The notes under the pieces are model-generated. The model was given only the letters and a program-made list of their open reading frames with translations. It was not told where the DNA came from and made no database searches. 60,000 bases of DNA from Membranipora membranacea (Eukaryota; Bryozoa; Gymnolaemata; Cheilostomatida; Membraniporidae): positions 38,540,283 to 38,600,282 of the forward strand of contig OU612066.1 of the NCBI GenBank assembly GCA_914767715.1, in the 5' to 3' direction. The position numbers and the translations under genes were made by a program. Below, piece after piece: positions 22,101-33,257 of this stretch; within the stretch, counting starts at the first letter, position 1, and each line of letters starts with the position of its first letter.

Positions 22101-25100
22101 AGTATCTGACAGTAATGTGATACTTACCTGACCAGTAGAGTGAGTATCTGACAGTAGTGTGACACGTACCTGACCAGTAGGATATTGCTCTTCTTCTGGT
22201 GGTGGTATATCTGCTGTTCTCCAGCCCTCCAGATCAAACTTCTCTAATACAGACTGATGGAAATCTTCTCTCTGTGATAATAGTATCTGTCTCTCTCTTC
22301 TCATCTGTTAAACATTAAAGACAAATAAACAGCTTATTATCAAGTATTACAACCTGACATTTACAATAATAATAATATGACTGTCTGTCAGGGTTGACAA
22401 AATAACTGGCACTGATGTGCCGGCATAGGAAGTGTTTTATAGTGGCGACTACGTTTTCAAGTCATTAGTCCCACTCATCAACCATTGTAAGCCATAACCC
22501 AGCGTGAAGCATATCTGCTATCAAGGCTGGAGCTGCAGTGGCTCGTACAGATACAGATAGTTTGAGGTAATAATCAGGATCTTTAATCACTCATGTCTAT
22601 CAGAGCATAGAACCCAGCTGTATCATACTGCGCCACACAATGGGCTGTAAGTTTATGAGGCTGAGATTTTTATGCCATTCTATACAAGAGCGTGAGTGAG
22701 TGAGTGAGTGAGTGAGTGAGTAATATCCTTAGATCTATAGTCTGACCTTTTTAGTCTGATGCTCTAGTCTAGAATTCAGACTGTCCAGATAATCCATCTT
22801 ATGTTTGAGTTTTTCTGTAAGTTTTGTGACGAGTAGAGCGACGAGCGCCCTTATCTTCAGATCATGATTATGAGCCAAATCCTGTAGAATATAAATTGTA
22901 GCATTAACTCAAGTCAAGCTGAGTGAGAAGTTATTTATGACGTGATCTGCTCATTAGTAATACTTGGGCTGTGCTTTGTTGCGTTACAATGAATAAGTTT
23001 AATTCCAAAGCTGAAAGTGAAAGGCAATACTCACTGATGCTGAGTGTCTCTCCTACTTACAGGAGGAGATAGCTTCACAATTGTTCTCTACATTATTTAT
23101 TTCACTGTTAAATCCATAGCTGCCTGACAACGTAACCTTTTATTACAAATATCATGTTATAGGTTAAATAATAAAATGTTACGCTAAAAATAGCCCATCA
23201 CTGCTGATCCTTACTTTTACTCACCAGAGATTTACTAGCAGCAGCAGCTAATGCCACATTAGAAGCTCTCCGTATTACAGCCGGGTTCCTGAATGATAAT
23301 TTAGTCCAGTCTTCCTTATTCTCTTCAGTCAGCTGCGAAAAAGAGTATCTTAGTTAAAGAAGCTATGAGAGAAGTGAGAACACTACTCAGTACCATGAGT
23401 GCTGTGAGCAGTACCAACAGTGGAAACAATTAGGTGACTCATAGACATTGACTGCCTAGCCCTGCCTTCATAGGTACTATGCGGGTTTGACTGATTGATA
23501 TATTACATATCACAGACAATATTACATGTTGCGATATTCGGTGTAAATACTGGCCTTAAAATTAGACATGAACAAAATTGGAAAAAAGTCAGAAATCTGT
23601 AGGATTGTTTAAAAGAAAATATGATTTAAAGTACGTACAAGGGTTAGTGGACTAATCTTGCCATGATAAAGAGCTCATGACAGGCTGAGTCAACTACATA
23701 ACTATACACTGTGCTGTACAACGCGCTGTACACCGCGCTATACACCGCGCGATACACCGCGCTATGCACAGCGCTGTATACTGCACTATATACTGTACTG
23801 TTAACTGTACTGTGGACTGTACTGTATACTGTACTGTATACTATACTCTATACTTTACTGTATACTGCATGTTGTGCTGTACGCTGCGCTGTACGCTGCG
23901 CTGTACACCGATCTGTACCCCACGCCGTATTCCAATCTGTACCCCGCGCCGTATTCCGTGCTATACCTGTAACACTGTACTATATACTGTACCTTCGGAG
24001 ATGTAGAGTTGCTGGTGCTGCCTGAGGAGGATTCAGATGTGACAGGGGTGGAGCTGGTCTCAGGTTTAGGGGTGACATTCTCACCCATAGCAGCCTTTAT
24101 GTTCTGTATATGCCTCTCCACTATCTTATCTGGATTCGTCTCAATCTCATCGTTTATGTAGGAGTATACATCTGAGATAATATGAATCATATCGAGTTAA
24201 ACAGCAGAGCGTAACGAATAAAATTTCCAAAATTGTGCTCAAATCATTTCCTAGCAGAAGAGACTTGCCAGACTCTGATGTCACTGTTTGTTGGAACTAT
24301 AAATCTTCTGTGTGAATTCAGCATCAGTTTTGGAATTAGAAATATATAGGATGACAGAAAACTGAATATCAGGAGTTAGTGATGAAACATCAAACTAGTC
24401 AAGGAGATGTGATAGAGATGGTCTAACTTTAAACTTTGAGTCAACACCAGACTAACCGAGGGCAGCTTTAGCGGCCGCGCCAGCCACCTTCTGATCGACG
24501 ACATGAGCGAGGAATGCCATGAGATAAGCTATAGGGTTACTGGATCGGCAGAAAGGTATGACATCATCAGCATGACTCATCAGCTCCTTTTTAACTGTAA
24601 ACTTCTCCTCTATAGGTAATCTCATGAAGTATAATATACATTCATCCTGATTACGTGAGCCGACATGCTCTCCAACCTGCCAACAAGAACACCAATCACG
24701 GGATCATATACACGATAGAGATAAAATTTTGGTAAATTTTAAATGTGCATGTCATCAGCACGAGGGTAAACAACTCCAAGATGATGTTACAATATTTTGT
24801 AATCCTGCTCCCTTGCTTGCACTGTCTTCATTTGCAATCTAGACAGAGACTATAGATAATATATCTATAGCCTGTGATCTAGAGAAACACAGACTTCATG
24901 GACAGCAAGTTGATGTGATTGACATATGAGTGTAGCATTGCTTACTTTATTCCAGTCATCTTTATATAACTCTACTCCTTGTATGAGTCTGAACACCTCC
25001 AGATCTGTCCAATCTCTCGGATCTAACATCATAGTCAGATTTCTATCCTCTATAATATCTGAAGTATCTCTGATTCCCAAATCCTCGGGTATATCAGTCA

Positions 25101-28100
25101 CTGACTTGGTACTGCTCGACTCAGGCTGAGGTTCTACAAATCATAAAAATGTTTGATTAATGGAGAAATTAGAATACAGGATTATTATTCATGTCTCACG
25201 AGCGGATTGATGGATGTAACCGTAACAGTCTCAATATCACAATCACGATAACCAAACTGACCATCATAGAGCAGATAGTGGGACAAAAACAAAAGCTGAC
25301 ACTTATTTTTCAATATTTGGTTTAACTGTCTCGCTTCAGCAGTATTCTCTTGTCATACACTTGACTTGACTAATCTGCAGCTTACCTCGGCCCTCTGTAG
25401 TTTTATCACCAGGTGGTTTCAGAGCTGTAGGTGAAGACAATCCTACATGATCTGTCACAGTATCCTCATCATCTGACTCCATATTGAGAAGATGAGCCCC
25501 AGTACCATGCTTGTGAGATCTCCTCAGAGGCTCTGCGGGCTGTATACTACCGCCCGCGTCCTCATAGAGGCTCATATAGTGCGCATCAGTGTGAGGTAAG
25601 ACTAGACGAGAAGGCTTGTGTACGTTCATGATAGAAAGGCCGTAGTTGATCAATCCCCAATACTCCAGAAATGCATGTACTCTAAAACAAAAGAAAACTC
25701 TTATCGTCCGTTTTTATACATTCAAATAATATCGCCACATATTTTAAAATAGAATTGTGATCATCTGTGAACCATCCCTAACCTTAGAATAAATTGATAT
25801 CCTAATGGGAATAACAACTAAAACTAGATTTTCTCCAATTCATATTCAGCTAGTCCACCAGAACCCTGGTTATAATATCATTTGTGAAACAGATAGCACA
25901 AAGTAATACAGTAGAGAGAAGATAATACCTGAATATAGAGCAGAGATCACCTGGGAGTCTCCGCCTACATTCTACATTAGTGAGATATCTCTGTGGAGTG
26001 GCTCTGTATGTATCCAGTATATAATCTCTATATGCTGTGTATCTAAATATATACAAACAAAGAGTGACTTAAATTACAGCTGCCATACATCGAAATGTGT
26101 GCTCAGAATCTTCACTTAGTCGGCGAATAATCTGTACAAACTGATCGTCAAAATCAGGGTATGAAATCAATAAACGAGATGGAATAGTCAATAATTTATT
26201 GTACTACAATTTAAAAATAATGACATGATCACCTAGTGCATTGATTTCATACCCTGTTCATTCAGAATATTTAAACCCTTCTTGGTAGTCTGTACACAAT
26301 TTAACGATGCTAGCCAATTTGTAAATAGAATATACCTTACAGCTTAAAAACTTTTCATCTGTTTTAATACAAAAATAAGCAACCCGAATGCATAGGGAGC
26401 ACAGACCGCTACCCCTTCACACACATGATGAGCTATCATAGAATGCTGTACTTACACCTCGGGAGTCTTAGCCTTATACACATGATGAGCTATCAAAGAA
26501 TGCTGTACTTACACCTCGGGAGTCTTAGCCTTATACACATGATGAGCTATCAAAGAATGCTGTACTTACACCTCGGGAGTCTTAGCCTTATACACATGAT
26601 GAGCTATCAAAGAATGCTGTACTTACACCTCGGGAGTCTTAGCCTTATACACATGATGAGCTATCATAGAATGCTGTACTTACACCTCGGGGGTCTTAGC
26701 CTTATACACATGATGAGCTATCATAGAATGCTGTACTTACACCTCGGGAGTCTTAGCCTTATACACATGATGAGCTATCATAGAATGCTGTACTTACACC
26801 TCGGGAGTCTTAGCCTTATACACATGATGAGCTATCAAAGAATGCTGTACTTACACCTCGGGAGTCTTAGCCTTATACACATGATGAGCTATCATAGAAT
26901 GCTGTACTTACACCTCGGGAGTCTTAGCCTTATACACATGATGAGCTATCATAGAATGCTGTACTTACACCTCGGGAGTCTTAGCCTTATACACATGATG
27001 AGCTATCATAGAATGCTGTACTTACACCTCGGGAGTCTTAGCCTTATACACATTATGAGCTATCAAAGAATGCTGTACTTACACCTCGGGAGTCTTAGCC
27101 TTATACACATGATGAGCTATCATAGAATGCTGTACTTACACCTCGGGAGTCTTAGCCTTATACACATGATGAGCTATCAAAGAATGCTGTACTTACACCT
27201 CGGGAGTCTTAGCCTTATACACATTATGAGCTATCAAAGAATGCTGTACTTACACCTCGGGAGTCTTAGCCTTATACACATTATGAGCTATCAAAGAATG
27301 CTGTACTTACACCTCGGGAGTCTTAGCCTTATACACATTATGAGCTATCAAAGAATGCTGTACTTACACCTCGGGAGTCTTAGCCTTATACACATGATGA
27401 GCTATCATAGAATGCTGTACTTACACCTCGGGAGTCTTAGCCTTATACACATTATGAGCTATCAAAGAATGCTGTACTTACACCTCGGGAGTCTTAGCCT
27501 TATACACATGATGAGCTATCATAGAATGCTGTACTTACACCTCGGGAGTCTTAGCCTTATACACATGATGAGCTATCATAGAATGCTGTACTTACACCTC
27601 GGGAGTCTTAGCCTTATACACATTATGAGCTATCAAAGAATGCTGTACTTACACCTCGGGAGTCTTAGCCTTATACACATGATGAGCTATCATAGAATGC
27701 TGTACTTACACCTCGGGAGTCTTAGCCTTATACACATGATGAGCTATCATAGAATGCTGTACTTACACCTCGGGAGTCTTAGCCTTATACACATTATGAG
27801 CTATCATAGAATGCTGTACTTACACCTCGGGAGTCTTAGCCTTATACACATGATGAGCTATCAAAGAATGCTGTACTTACACCTCGGGAGTCTTAGCCTT
27901 ATACACATTATGAGCTATCATAGAATGCTGTACTTACACCTCGGGAGTCTTAGCCTTATACACATTATGAGCTATCATAGAATGCTGTACTTACACCTCG
28001 GGAGTCTTAGCCTTATACACATGATGAGCTATCAAAGAATGCTGTACTTACACCTCGGGAGTCTTAGCCTTATACACATGATGAGCTATCATAGAATGCT

Positions 28101-30269
28101 GTACTTACACCTCGGGAGTCTTAGCCTTATACACATTATGAGCTATCATAGAATGCTGTACTTACACCTCGGGAGTCTTAGCCTTATACACATGATGAGC
28201 TATCAAAGAATGCTGTACTTACACCTCGGGAGTCTTAGCCTTATACACATGATGAGCTATCATAGAATGCTGTACTTACACCTCGGGGGTCTTAGCCTTA
28301 TACACATTATGAGCTATCATAGAATGCTGTACTTACACCTCGGGGGTCTTAGCCTTATACACATTATGAGCTATCATAGAATGCTGTACTTACACCTCGG
28401 GAGTCTTAGCCTTATACACATGATGAGCTATCAAAGAATGCTGTACTTACACCTCGGGAGTCTTAGCCTTATTTTTCTCATCAAAAAACTCAGGCAGTGC
28501 TCTCTTCTCTATCTTATTGATGTTAGATTTATTAAACCAGGCAGCTTTAGAAGGTACTATGATGTGTGCTGATCTATGAGCTGGATGTTCCTTCAGAGGA
28601 CGTACCCACTCAGCTAACTCTGTCTCCACCTGTTAATACCAGTATGATCATTACATACACAGGGTGATCCCCATCATACTTGTCAGTACTCGGTTTGAAC
28701 CGGTCAAACTACATAATGTGAACACACCCAAGTACCCTGACAGCTTCTGGAGAATTGTTTGAGAGATGATTGGTTGGTCTTTGCTAACTGTTCAATGACA
28801 TTCTAGGAAAAAAATTAATCAAGACAAAGCCTCACTACACAGTAGGAAATGTGGAGATGTGTTACTTGAAATGTCATATTTGTTGTAATTTCGAATTAAT
28901 AAAATGTTTTTCATGTTTGAACATTTTACATTGTCGCTACTATCAATAACAACTCATAATCTTTGGGTCCTTAGACTTAATAATAAACCTAGACAGGACA
29001 CCATATACAGCTGAAGTGAGGCACTTAATTGTGGAGCGATGTAAAGTCATTGGAAGGTGTAGAAGCAATGATGCTATCATTGATTTACTGTCCATAATCC
29101 AGGTTTTTGGTTCACAACCCGATCAATTTTGATTTGATTTTGAAAATTGCTTCACAATCAGCAGCATCCTGTTATCAACTTGATGCTATTGCTTCTTCCA
29201 AAAAATCTTTTTGCCTAAAATTGGTATCAAACTATTCAGGACAAGCTGCTAAATCTATTATAATTTTCAAACTCAAAATCCGATCAAAATTGATCGAGTT
29301 ATCGACAGAAATTTTGGAAGTAAATCAATGATAGCATCATTGCTTCTACACCTTCCAATGTCGTCATGTCGTCCACAATAAAATGCCTCAGTACCTCAAT
29401 GCTAATGCTCCATATAGTGTCCTGTCTAGGTTTATTATTAAGTCTATGGGTCAGACCCATAGATTTAGTATAAACTCTATATAACTCTCCGGTCAAAATA
29501 CGTACATGCAGACGACCCTCCAGATCCCGACAGCCAGCAAACATGACAGGCCGATAATCGTGATCTTTCTTAGTGATCGGAGCATTAGCCAGATTAACTT
29601 CTGTAAGTTTGATGGCAGGCTCCGGGTCAGGAAGGGTCTCAAAAGGATCTCGTCCGTGAAATGGGTCTGCTTCTCTGACTGCCTTGGCTTTTTGTTGCTT
29701 TTCTCCTCGCTTCTTGGCTAATTTTGAGAGTGGGCTGAAATATTTAAACAAACTGGATTATCAGATCATACAGTAACTAGTCCGATGAATGAATGAATGC
29801 TGCTGAACACACTGAGCAAATGTACTACTTCAACTCACATATATCTATATCAAAGCGATTTTTGTGGCTACAGATTTTTTTACAAATAGGGGAGATTTAA
29901 TTTTTCCTTATTATGGCAAACCTAGAGATATGTTTTCCCATAAATTTTCCCATAGCACACAAAAGCAAATGTTACTATAACACAGCTGGTAAGGATTTAT
30001 ACACAGCCAACCTCCATCTAATCTCAAGATGGGCATTTACAGACAGAGCTACTTGGTATTGACATGTGCGTGCAGGTGTACATGTAAGGTACCACCTGTA
30101 CCTCGAATGTTATATATAGTTTAGGTGTACCTCGTCAGTTTAACTTTCTTTGACGACCGAGATGCTTTAGGCGTCGGACTATGCGACCTCTTCTTCTTTG
30201 CTTTCTGCTTTCCTCGCTCTTTCCGATTAACAATAGCAGTCAACATACTCTTATCCATTCTTGGCGAGT
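19107..30269 (-). CDS. SMARCC: SMARCC (BAF155/BAF170/Moira, Swi3) subunit of SWI/SNF
   Basis: Exons, 5' to 3': 30269-30131, 29734-29506, 28629-28451, 26042-25929, 25681-25386, 25133-24946, 24676-24457, 24171-23993, 23332-23225, 22881-22747, 22304-22170, 21734-20969, 19168-19107. All have GT/AG borders and continuous phase, giving about 912 residues. Domains: a basic linker (KKKRSHSPTPKASRSSKK); SWIRM across exons 3-5 (AHIIVPSKAAWFN, IEKRALPEFF, LDTYRATPQRYLT, CRRRLPGDLC, HAFLEYWGLIN); SANT across exons 6-7 (DWTDLEVFRLIQGVELYKDD, HVGSRNQDECILYFMRLPIE); the VAGAAAKAAL helix; a leucine-zipper-like region in exons 9-11 (LKIRALVALLVTKL). These match animal SMARCC proteins, nuclear scaffolds that dimerise in BAF/PBAF complexes. 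Oddities: no MarR/BRCT/chromo-like N-terminal half was found upstream, so exon 1 may not be the true first exon, and minisatellites abut the splice donors of exons 3, 8 and 11. Confidence 0.88.
19169..20968 (-). other. Last intron of SMARCC (1.8 kb) and alternative C-terminus
   Basis: Exon 12 ends with a strong donor (ACTG|GTGAGC). Splicing to 19168 in phase 1 gives the C-terminus GGSQIDMSSEDAQAAALLEF. If the intron is retained, translation stops at once with GEL. The intron contains short plus-strand frames without motifs and a copy of the AATGAGGGAGTTCATTG palindrome at 19547. Confidence 0.6.
22086..22186 (-). promoter_or_regulatory. Three tandem 5' splice sites after SMARCC exon 11
   Basis: A 42-bp unit is repeated in tandem. 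Each copy places ACTGGTCAG before a GT donor: exon ends at 22170 (GTACGT), 22128 (GTAAGT) and 22086 (GTTAGT). Because 42 is a multiple of three and the unit is open, each later donor would add 14 residues (VRVTLLSDTHSTGQ or a near copy) without a frame change. The middle donor is the closest to consensus. Confidence 0.75.
23700..23992. repeat. Degenerate CTGTATACTGTAC-type minisatellite abutting SMARCC exon 8 donor
   Basis: About 290 bp of roughly 10-11-bp units (CTGTATACTG, CTGTACGCTGCG, CTATACACCGCG) in the intron after exon 8. Read on the minus strand the array begins at the donor itself (AAG|GTACAG), and GTACAG recurs through it. Confidence 0.85.
24838..24886. repeat. Imperfect palindrome (CAGAGACTATAGAT family)
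   Basis: An inverted repeat in the SMARCC intron between exons 6 and 7. It shares its core with palindromes at 43134-43171 and 44983-45006. Confidence 0.5.
26155..26256. mobile_element. 102-bp MITE-like element with 17-bp inverted repeats
   Basis: CAGGGTATGAAATCAAT at 26155-26171 is repeated inverted at 26240-26256, around a 68-bp AT-rich centre, in the SMARCC intron between exons 3 and 4. The CAGGG end recalls hAT elements, but no 8-bp duplication is visible. Confidence 0.5.
26425..28476 (-). repeat. 36 x 57-bp minisatellite made of a SMARCC exon-intron junction
   Basis: Thirty-six units of exactly 57 bp with no length variation; unit starts run from 26425 to 28420. On the minus strand each unit contains 22 nt identical to the end of the SWIRM exon (ending ACTCCCGAGGT), then the donor GTAAGTACAG and about 35 nt of intron. 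The exon's own end (28451) is the donor of the last-listed unit, so the array has grown from the splice site into the intron. Units differ almost only at three two-state positions (CATAG/CAAAG, CATGATG/CATTATG, GGGAGTC/GGGGGTC). Since 57 is a multiple of three, the plus strand is open across the whole array, which is not a gene. Confidence 0.97.
28971..29445. mobile_element. 475-bp MITE with about 120-bp inverted repeats
   Basis: Positions 28971-29088 and 29320-29445 are imperfect reverse complements (shared blocks TAGACTTAATAATAAACC, CCTAGACAGGACAC, ATTGGAAGGTGTAGAAGC and ATGATGCTATCATTGATTTA). They enclose about 230 bp of AT-rich sequence. The element lies in the SMARCC intron between exons 2 and 3, close to the exon 2 donor. 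It has no coding capacity. Confidence 0.75.
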
Positions 30270-31009
30270 CTGTAAATGGACAATAAATACCTGCTAAATG
30301 TATATACATGTACTTGTATGGGATAAGCAGTCGAAGACTACCATCATCTCATACCAGTATGGAGTAGGTACCTCACAAGTACATATAGCTACAATGCGTA
30401 CAGCAATCAATCATACCAAGCTGCTGTACAATGCCCCAGGGCACCCCATGTACAGCAGGGCCACTCTGTCCATGATTAGCTAGTTTTTACTGTTTTCGCC
30501 TTTTAGAGTCATATATTATGCAGAGTCATATATTCTATGGTAAAGCCAAAGAGAAACAAAACTATTTTCCTTGTTAGTGCTGTAGTGTTCTGAGACAGAA
30601 TCTCTGTAAACATACTAATGGGTGCATATCATCATGCCTAGGCCTGTTGTTATGTTTGACAAGAAGTTGGTTAAGATGAGTGCTACCTATAATGTTTAAA
30701 ACGTACTATACTAACATTTTCTCATTCAACCACTAAGTGAAGTGAATGAAAATTAATTACTAGACCTACACCAGACAACTCTGACCCGGGCTGACAGACA
30801 GACCTACTTGGCTCCCACCTATATATCTGGTAATTATTTATGAACACTCATCCTTATATCTGACAGATGTAAACCTTAGCACTGCGCTAAGTTGAGCCAC
30901 CTTGTATAAGCATCCAACCACGTATCAAAGTTTGGCGTCCTCGGGTGGGCTAAAAATCTTTCGATTTATAGCCTCCAGTATACTCAGTTACAATCTTAAT
31001 TAAGCTAAA
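30270..31009. other. Region upstream of SMARCC exon 1; left direct repeat of a possible element
   Basis: No SMARCC N-terminal exon could be found here. Positions 30765-30926 are similar to 32281-32427 in the same orientation (best block: AAACCTTAGCACTG then GCTAAGTTG then CCACCTTGT), with the single-exon ORF at 31010 between them. Confidence 0.5.
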
Positions 31010-31687
31010 ATGGATTTTTCCTACGAGGAACATTATCCAGGTGAAACCTTCAACAAACTTATGGAAAACCTCTTCACTGGGCAGAGGCAGCTGCTATCTG
31101 CTGAGTCAGAGATACAAATTGGACTTGATAGAGCGCTAAGGTTCTGCGAAAGACATCAACTATTGGAGTATCATGCAGAGTTATCCATTATGACCAGGAT
31201 TTTCGGTGAGTATGAGTGCAATACTCTTACATTACAGAAGGCTATGAATATGTTTGATACTGACCATCAGCTAGAACTTCATTTCTATGCTCAGAGTGAA
31301 GCTCATGTACGAGGTTGTAAATTTTATCTTCAACGCTTTGAAGATAGATTCTCCTTTTCTTATGTACCAGTTACTTATCATACCACATTGCCAGTTATGG
31401 TTCATCATGGCGCTGAGATATTTCAAAGTGTATCAGTGAATCCTGTCCATATCTCTACGTCAAGTCAAGAAACTGTTCACTTTGAAACTGCTGAGGAATT
31501 TGAGACCTTTGCTAAGGTTATTGAATCTGAAACACTGCTCGTTGCTACGAGACCTGTCGCTACCTGTGCTACTGCTGTGGCTATGTCTGTCATTGCTATG
31601 ACAACTGCTGTTGAACAAACTTTTACTTTACACCCAGATATGCTTTGTTCTGCTGAATCAAACACTGGGCTTAAACATATAAATTGA
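31010..31687 (+). CDS. Single-exon 225-residue protein of unknown function
   Basis: A long intronless frame starting ATGGATTTTTCC, preceded by AGCTAAA, with balanced amino-acid use and good codon structure. I do not recognise a family. Residues 1-110 look helical (MENLFTGQRQLLSAE, LDRALRFCERHQLLEYHAEL). Residues 110-175 look like beta structure (FSFSYVPVTYHTTLPVMVHH). The C-terminus has a Thr/Ala/Val-rich segment (ATRPVATCATAVAMSVIAMT) and no clear signal peptide. The diverged direct repeats about 85 bp before and 600 bp after it suggest a small terminal-repeat element or a gag-like or captured ORF, but no protease, RT or integrase is present. It could also be a lineage-specific gene. Confidence 0.5.
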   Translation: MDFSYEEHYPGETFNKLMENLFTGQRQLLSAESEIQIGLDRALRFCERHQLLEYHAELSIMTRIFGEYECNTLTLQKAMNMFDTDHQLELHFYAQSEAHVRGCKFYLQRFEDRFSFSYVPVTYHTTLPVMVHHGAEIFQSVSVNPVHISTSSQETVHFETAEEFETFAKVIESETLLVATRPVATCATAVAMSVIAMTTAVEQTFTLHPDMLCSAESNTGLKHIN

Positions 31688-32056
31688 AGTTTAAAACCTT
31701 CTATTTTTTATGTTGAGGCAACTGAGATACTTTTACACACAGCCTGTAGTAATTAAAATGTAATTACTCCCAACCAAGGCTTTCTACATTAAAATAATGA
31801 CTGAGTCATTATTATAATTATATACATAATGCTATTCTTAACTTTATTTAAAGTTCCATGTGTATTTATCTCCTCTAGCCAGAAAAATAGCACATTATTT
31901 AAGTTAAAACTTTGAAAAGGTGGGGTGCAAACATTAGCATTGATCTGGGAACTGGCGCGTTCTGGGCTGTCGCTGACACATAGTCGGAAAACCCTGACTG
32001 GTATTCTGGGATTCCATCGGCTTAGCCGGATAAACCATGACTGGTGTTATTCCACT

Positions 32057-32250
32057 ACTTATATCGAGCACACAATCATACAGATGGTTTACAAGCCATT
32101 ACTACTAACTTTCTCACTTATCTGACCTAACAAGGTTACTCACTCGCCTCTCATGGTACTTATATCGAACTCACACAGATGGTTTACAGGCCATTACATG
32201 ATTACTTTTCAACCGCTCAATCCATCTGACCTAACAAGGTTACTCACTAC
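32057..32250. repeat. Roughly 100-bp tandem duplication
   Basis: Two copies of a unit containing ACTTATATCGA, CAGATGGTTTACA, GCCATTAC and CTGACCTAACAAGGTTACTCAC. It lies just before the right direct repeat at 32281-32427. Confidence 0.75.
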
Positions 32251-32280
32251 TCAAACATCATTGGTATCCATTCCAATCAT

Positions 32281-32427
32281 ACTCTCACCAGGACATACTG
32301 ACTGACAAACTCAACATCTATCTCTCTGGTAAATATTATTTACATCTTAACCTTATTGCATACTGATATAAACCTTAGCACTGGGCTAAGTTGGACCACC
32401 TTGTCATTGCGTTTAACTACATATCAC
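32281..32427 (+). repeat. Right copy of diverged direct repeats around the 31010 ORF
   Basis: Similar to 30765-30926 in the same orientation, with a conserved core AAACCTTAGCACTG / GCTAAGTTG / CCACCTTGT. This is consistent with old LTRs or terminal direct repeats. No TG...CA ends or target duplication could be fixed. Confidence 0.45.
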
Positions 32428-32548
32428 ATTACCTAGGTTATACAATAATATATACTCTGATTAGTTAGGACACGCATATCATGTAGTGTATAATAATTAG
32501 ACAGCTCTTTGTACAGGAACCATACTAGACAATATATTATATAAATGA

Positions 32549-32652
32549 CAAAAGTCAAAATAATTCAGTAGAGTACTAGTAGGTAGAGAAACTGCTTCTC
32601 TACCTACTGCTTCTCTACCTACTAGTACTCTACTGAATTATTTTGACTTTTG
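32549..32652. repeat. Perfect 42-bp-arm hairpin
   Basis: Positions 32549-32590 and 32611-32652 are exact reverse complements around a 20-nt loop. The loop repeats part of the arm (CTTCTCTACCTACTG). It is followed by GGTA tetranucleotide repeats. Confidence 0.85.
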
Positions 32653-33257
32653 GTTAGGTAGGTAGGTAGGTAGAGTTACTCTACCTACTCTACAACTGCT
32701 TCACTATGACTCATTAACTGTGAGGTGAGTAGAGTAGAGTAGGCCTAGTTGCACCAAGGAGTTGGATGCACAGGTCATCTGAGTTGAATTATTTTCAGAA
32801 GCAAACCAATTCCAGATAGAATAAACGCCCCTTCAATACTATATTTATTTATACACATATGTTCCAATTGGATGGTTAACTTGGTTACAAATTGTCAGAC
32901 TGGAGTTAGAGAGATATTTCTCTAGTCCAGTAAATTGAACATTGAGAAAGAACATCTGTTTAATCCTTGACCTAAGAAGTTTAGTTGTATGTTCAAAGAT
33001 AAGGTTCTTATCCTGTTGGGAAAAGCATTGATAACCCAGCCCATTAGAAGGACTTTCAACTAAAGTTACGGCCTTGACCTAGGCGTCATATTCAAAGTGA
33101 AAGTGAATAATTACAAATCTAGTTCAAAATCTTGATTCTTACCACAGGTTACTAATTCTGAGTTATTTGGCTCATTCTTTAACACATATGTGTTGAAATT
33201 TGTTGAAAAGTACGCCTGTCTGCAGCTCACATCAGTCATCCTTAATGCATCACTAAG

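Noticed and set aside
23711-24025. Leu/Tyr/Ala- or Cys/Thr-rich frames
   Set aside because: Translations of the CTGTATACTG minisatellite next to SMARCC exon 8.
26425-28476. CRISPR-like array
   Set aside because: The units are contiguous identical 57-mers without unique spacers, in a eukaryotic intron.
26425-28572. A 715-residue plus-strand open frame with a 19-residue repeat
   Set aside because: It is the antisense of the 57-bp SMARCC junction minisatellite. It stays open only because 57 is divisible by three and the unit lacks stops in that frame.
30927-30960. A TGGCGTCCTCGGG stretch as an LTR primer-binding site
   Set aside because: It lies after the left direct repeat, but no matching tRNA 3' end could be named and no clear TG...CA repeat ends exist.
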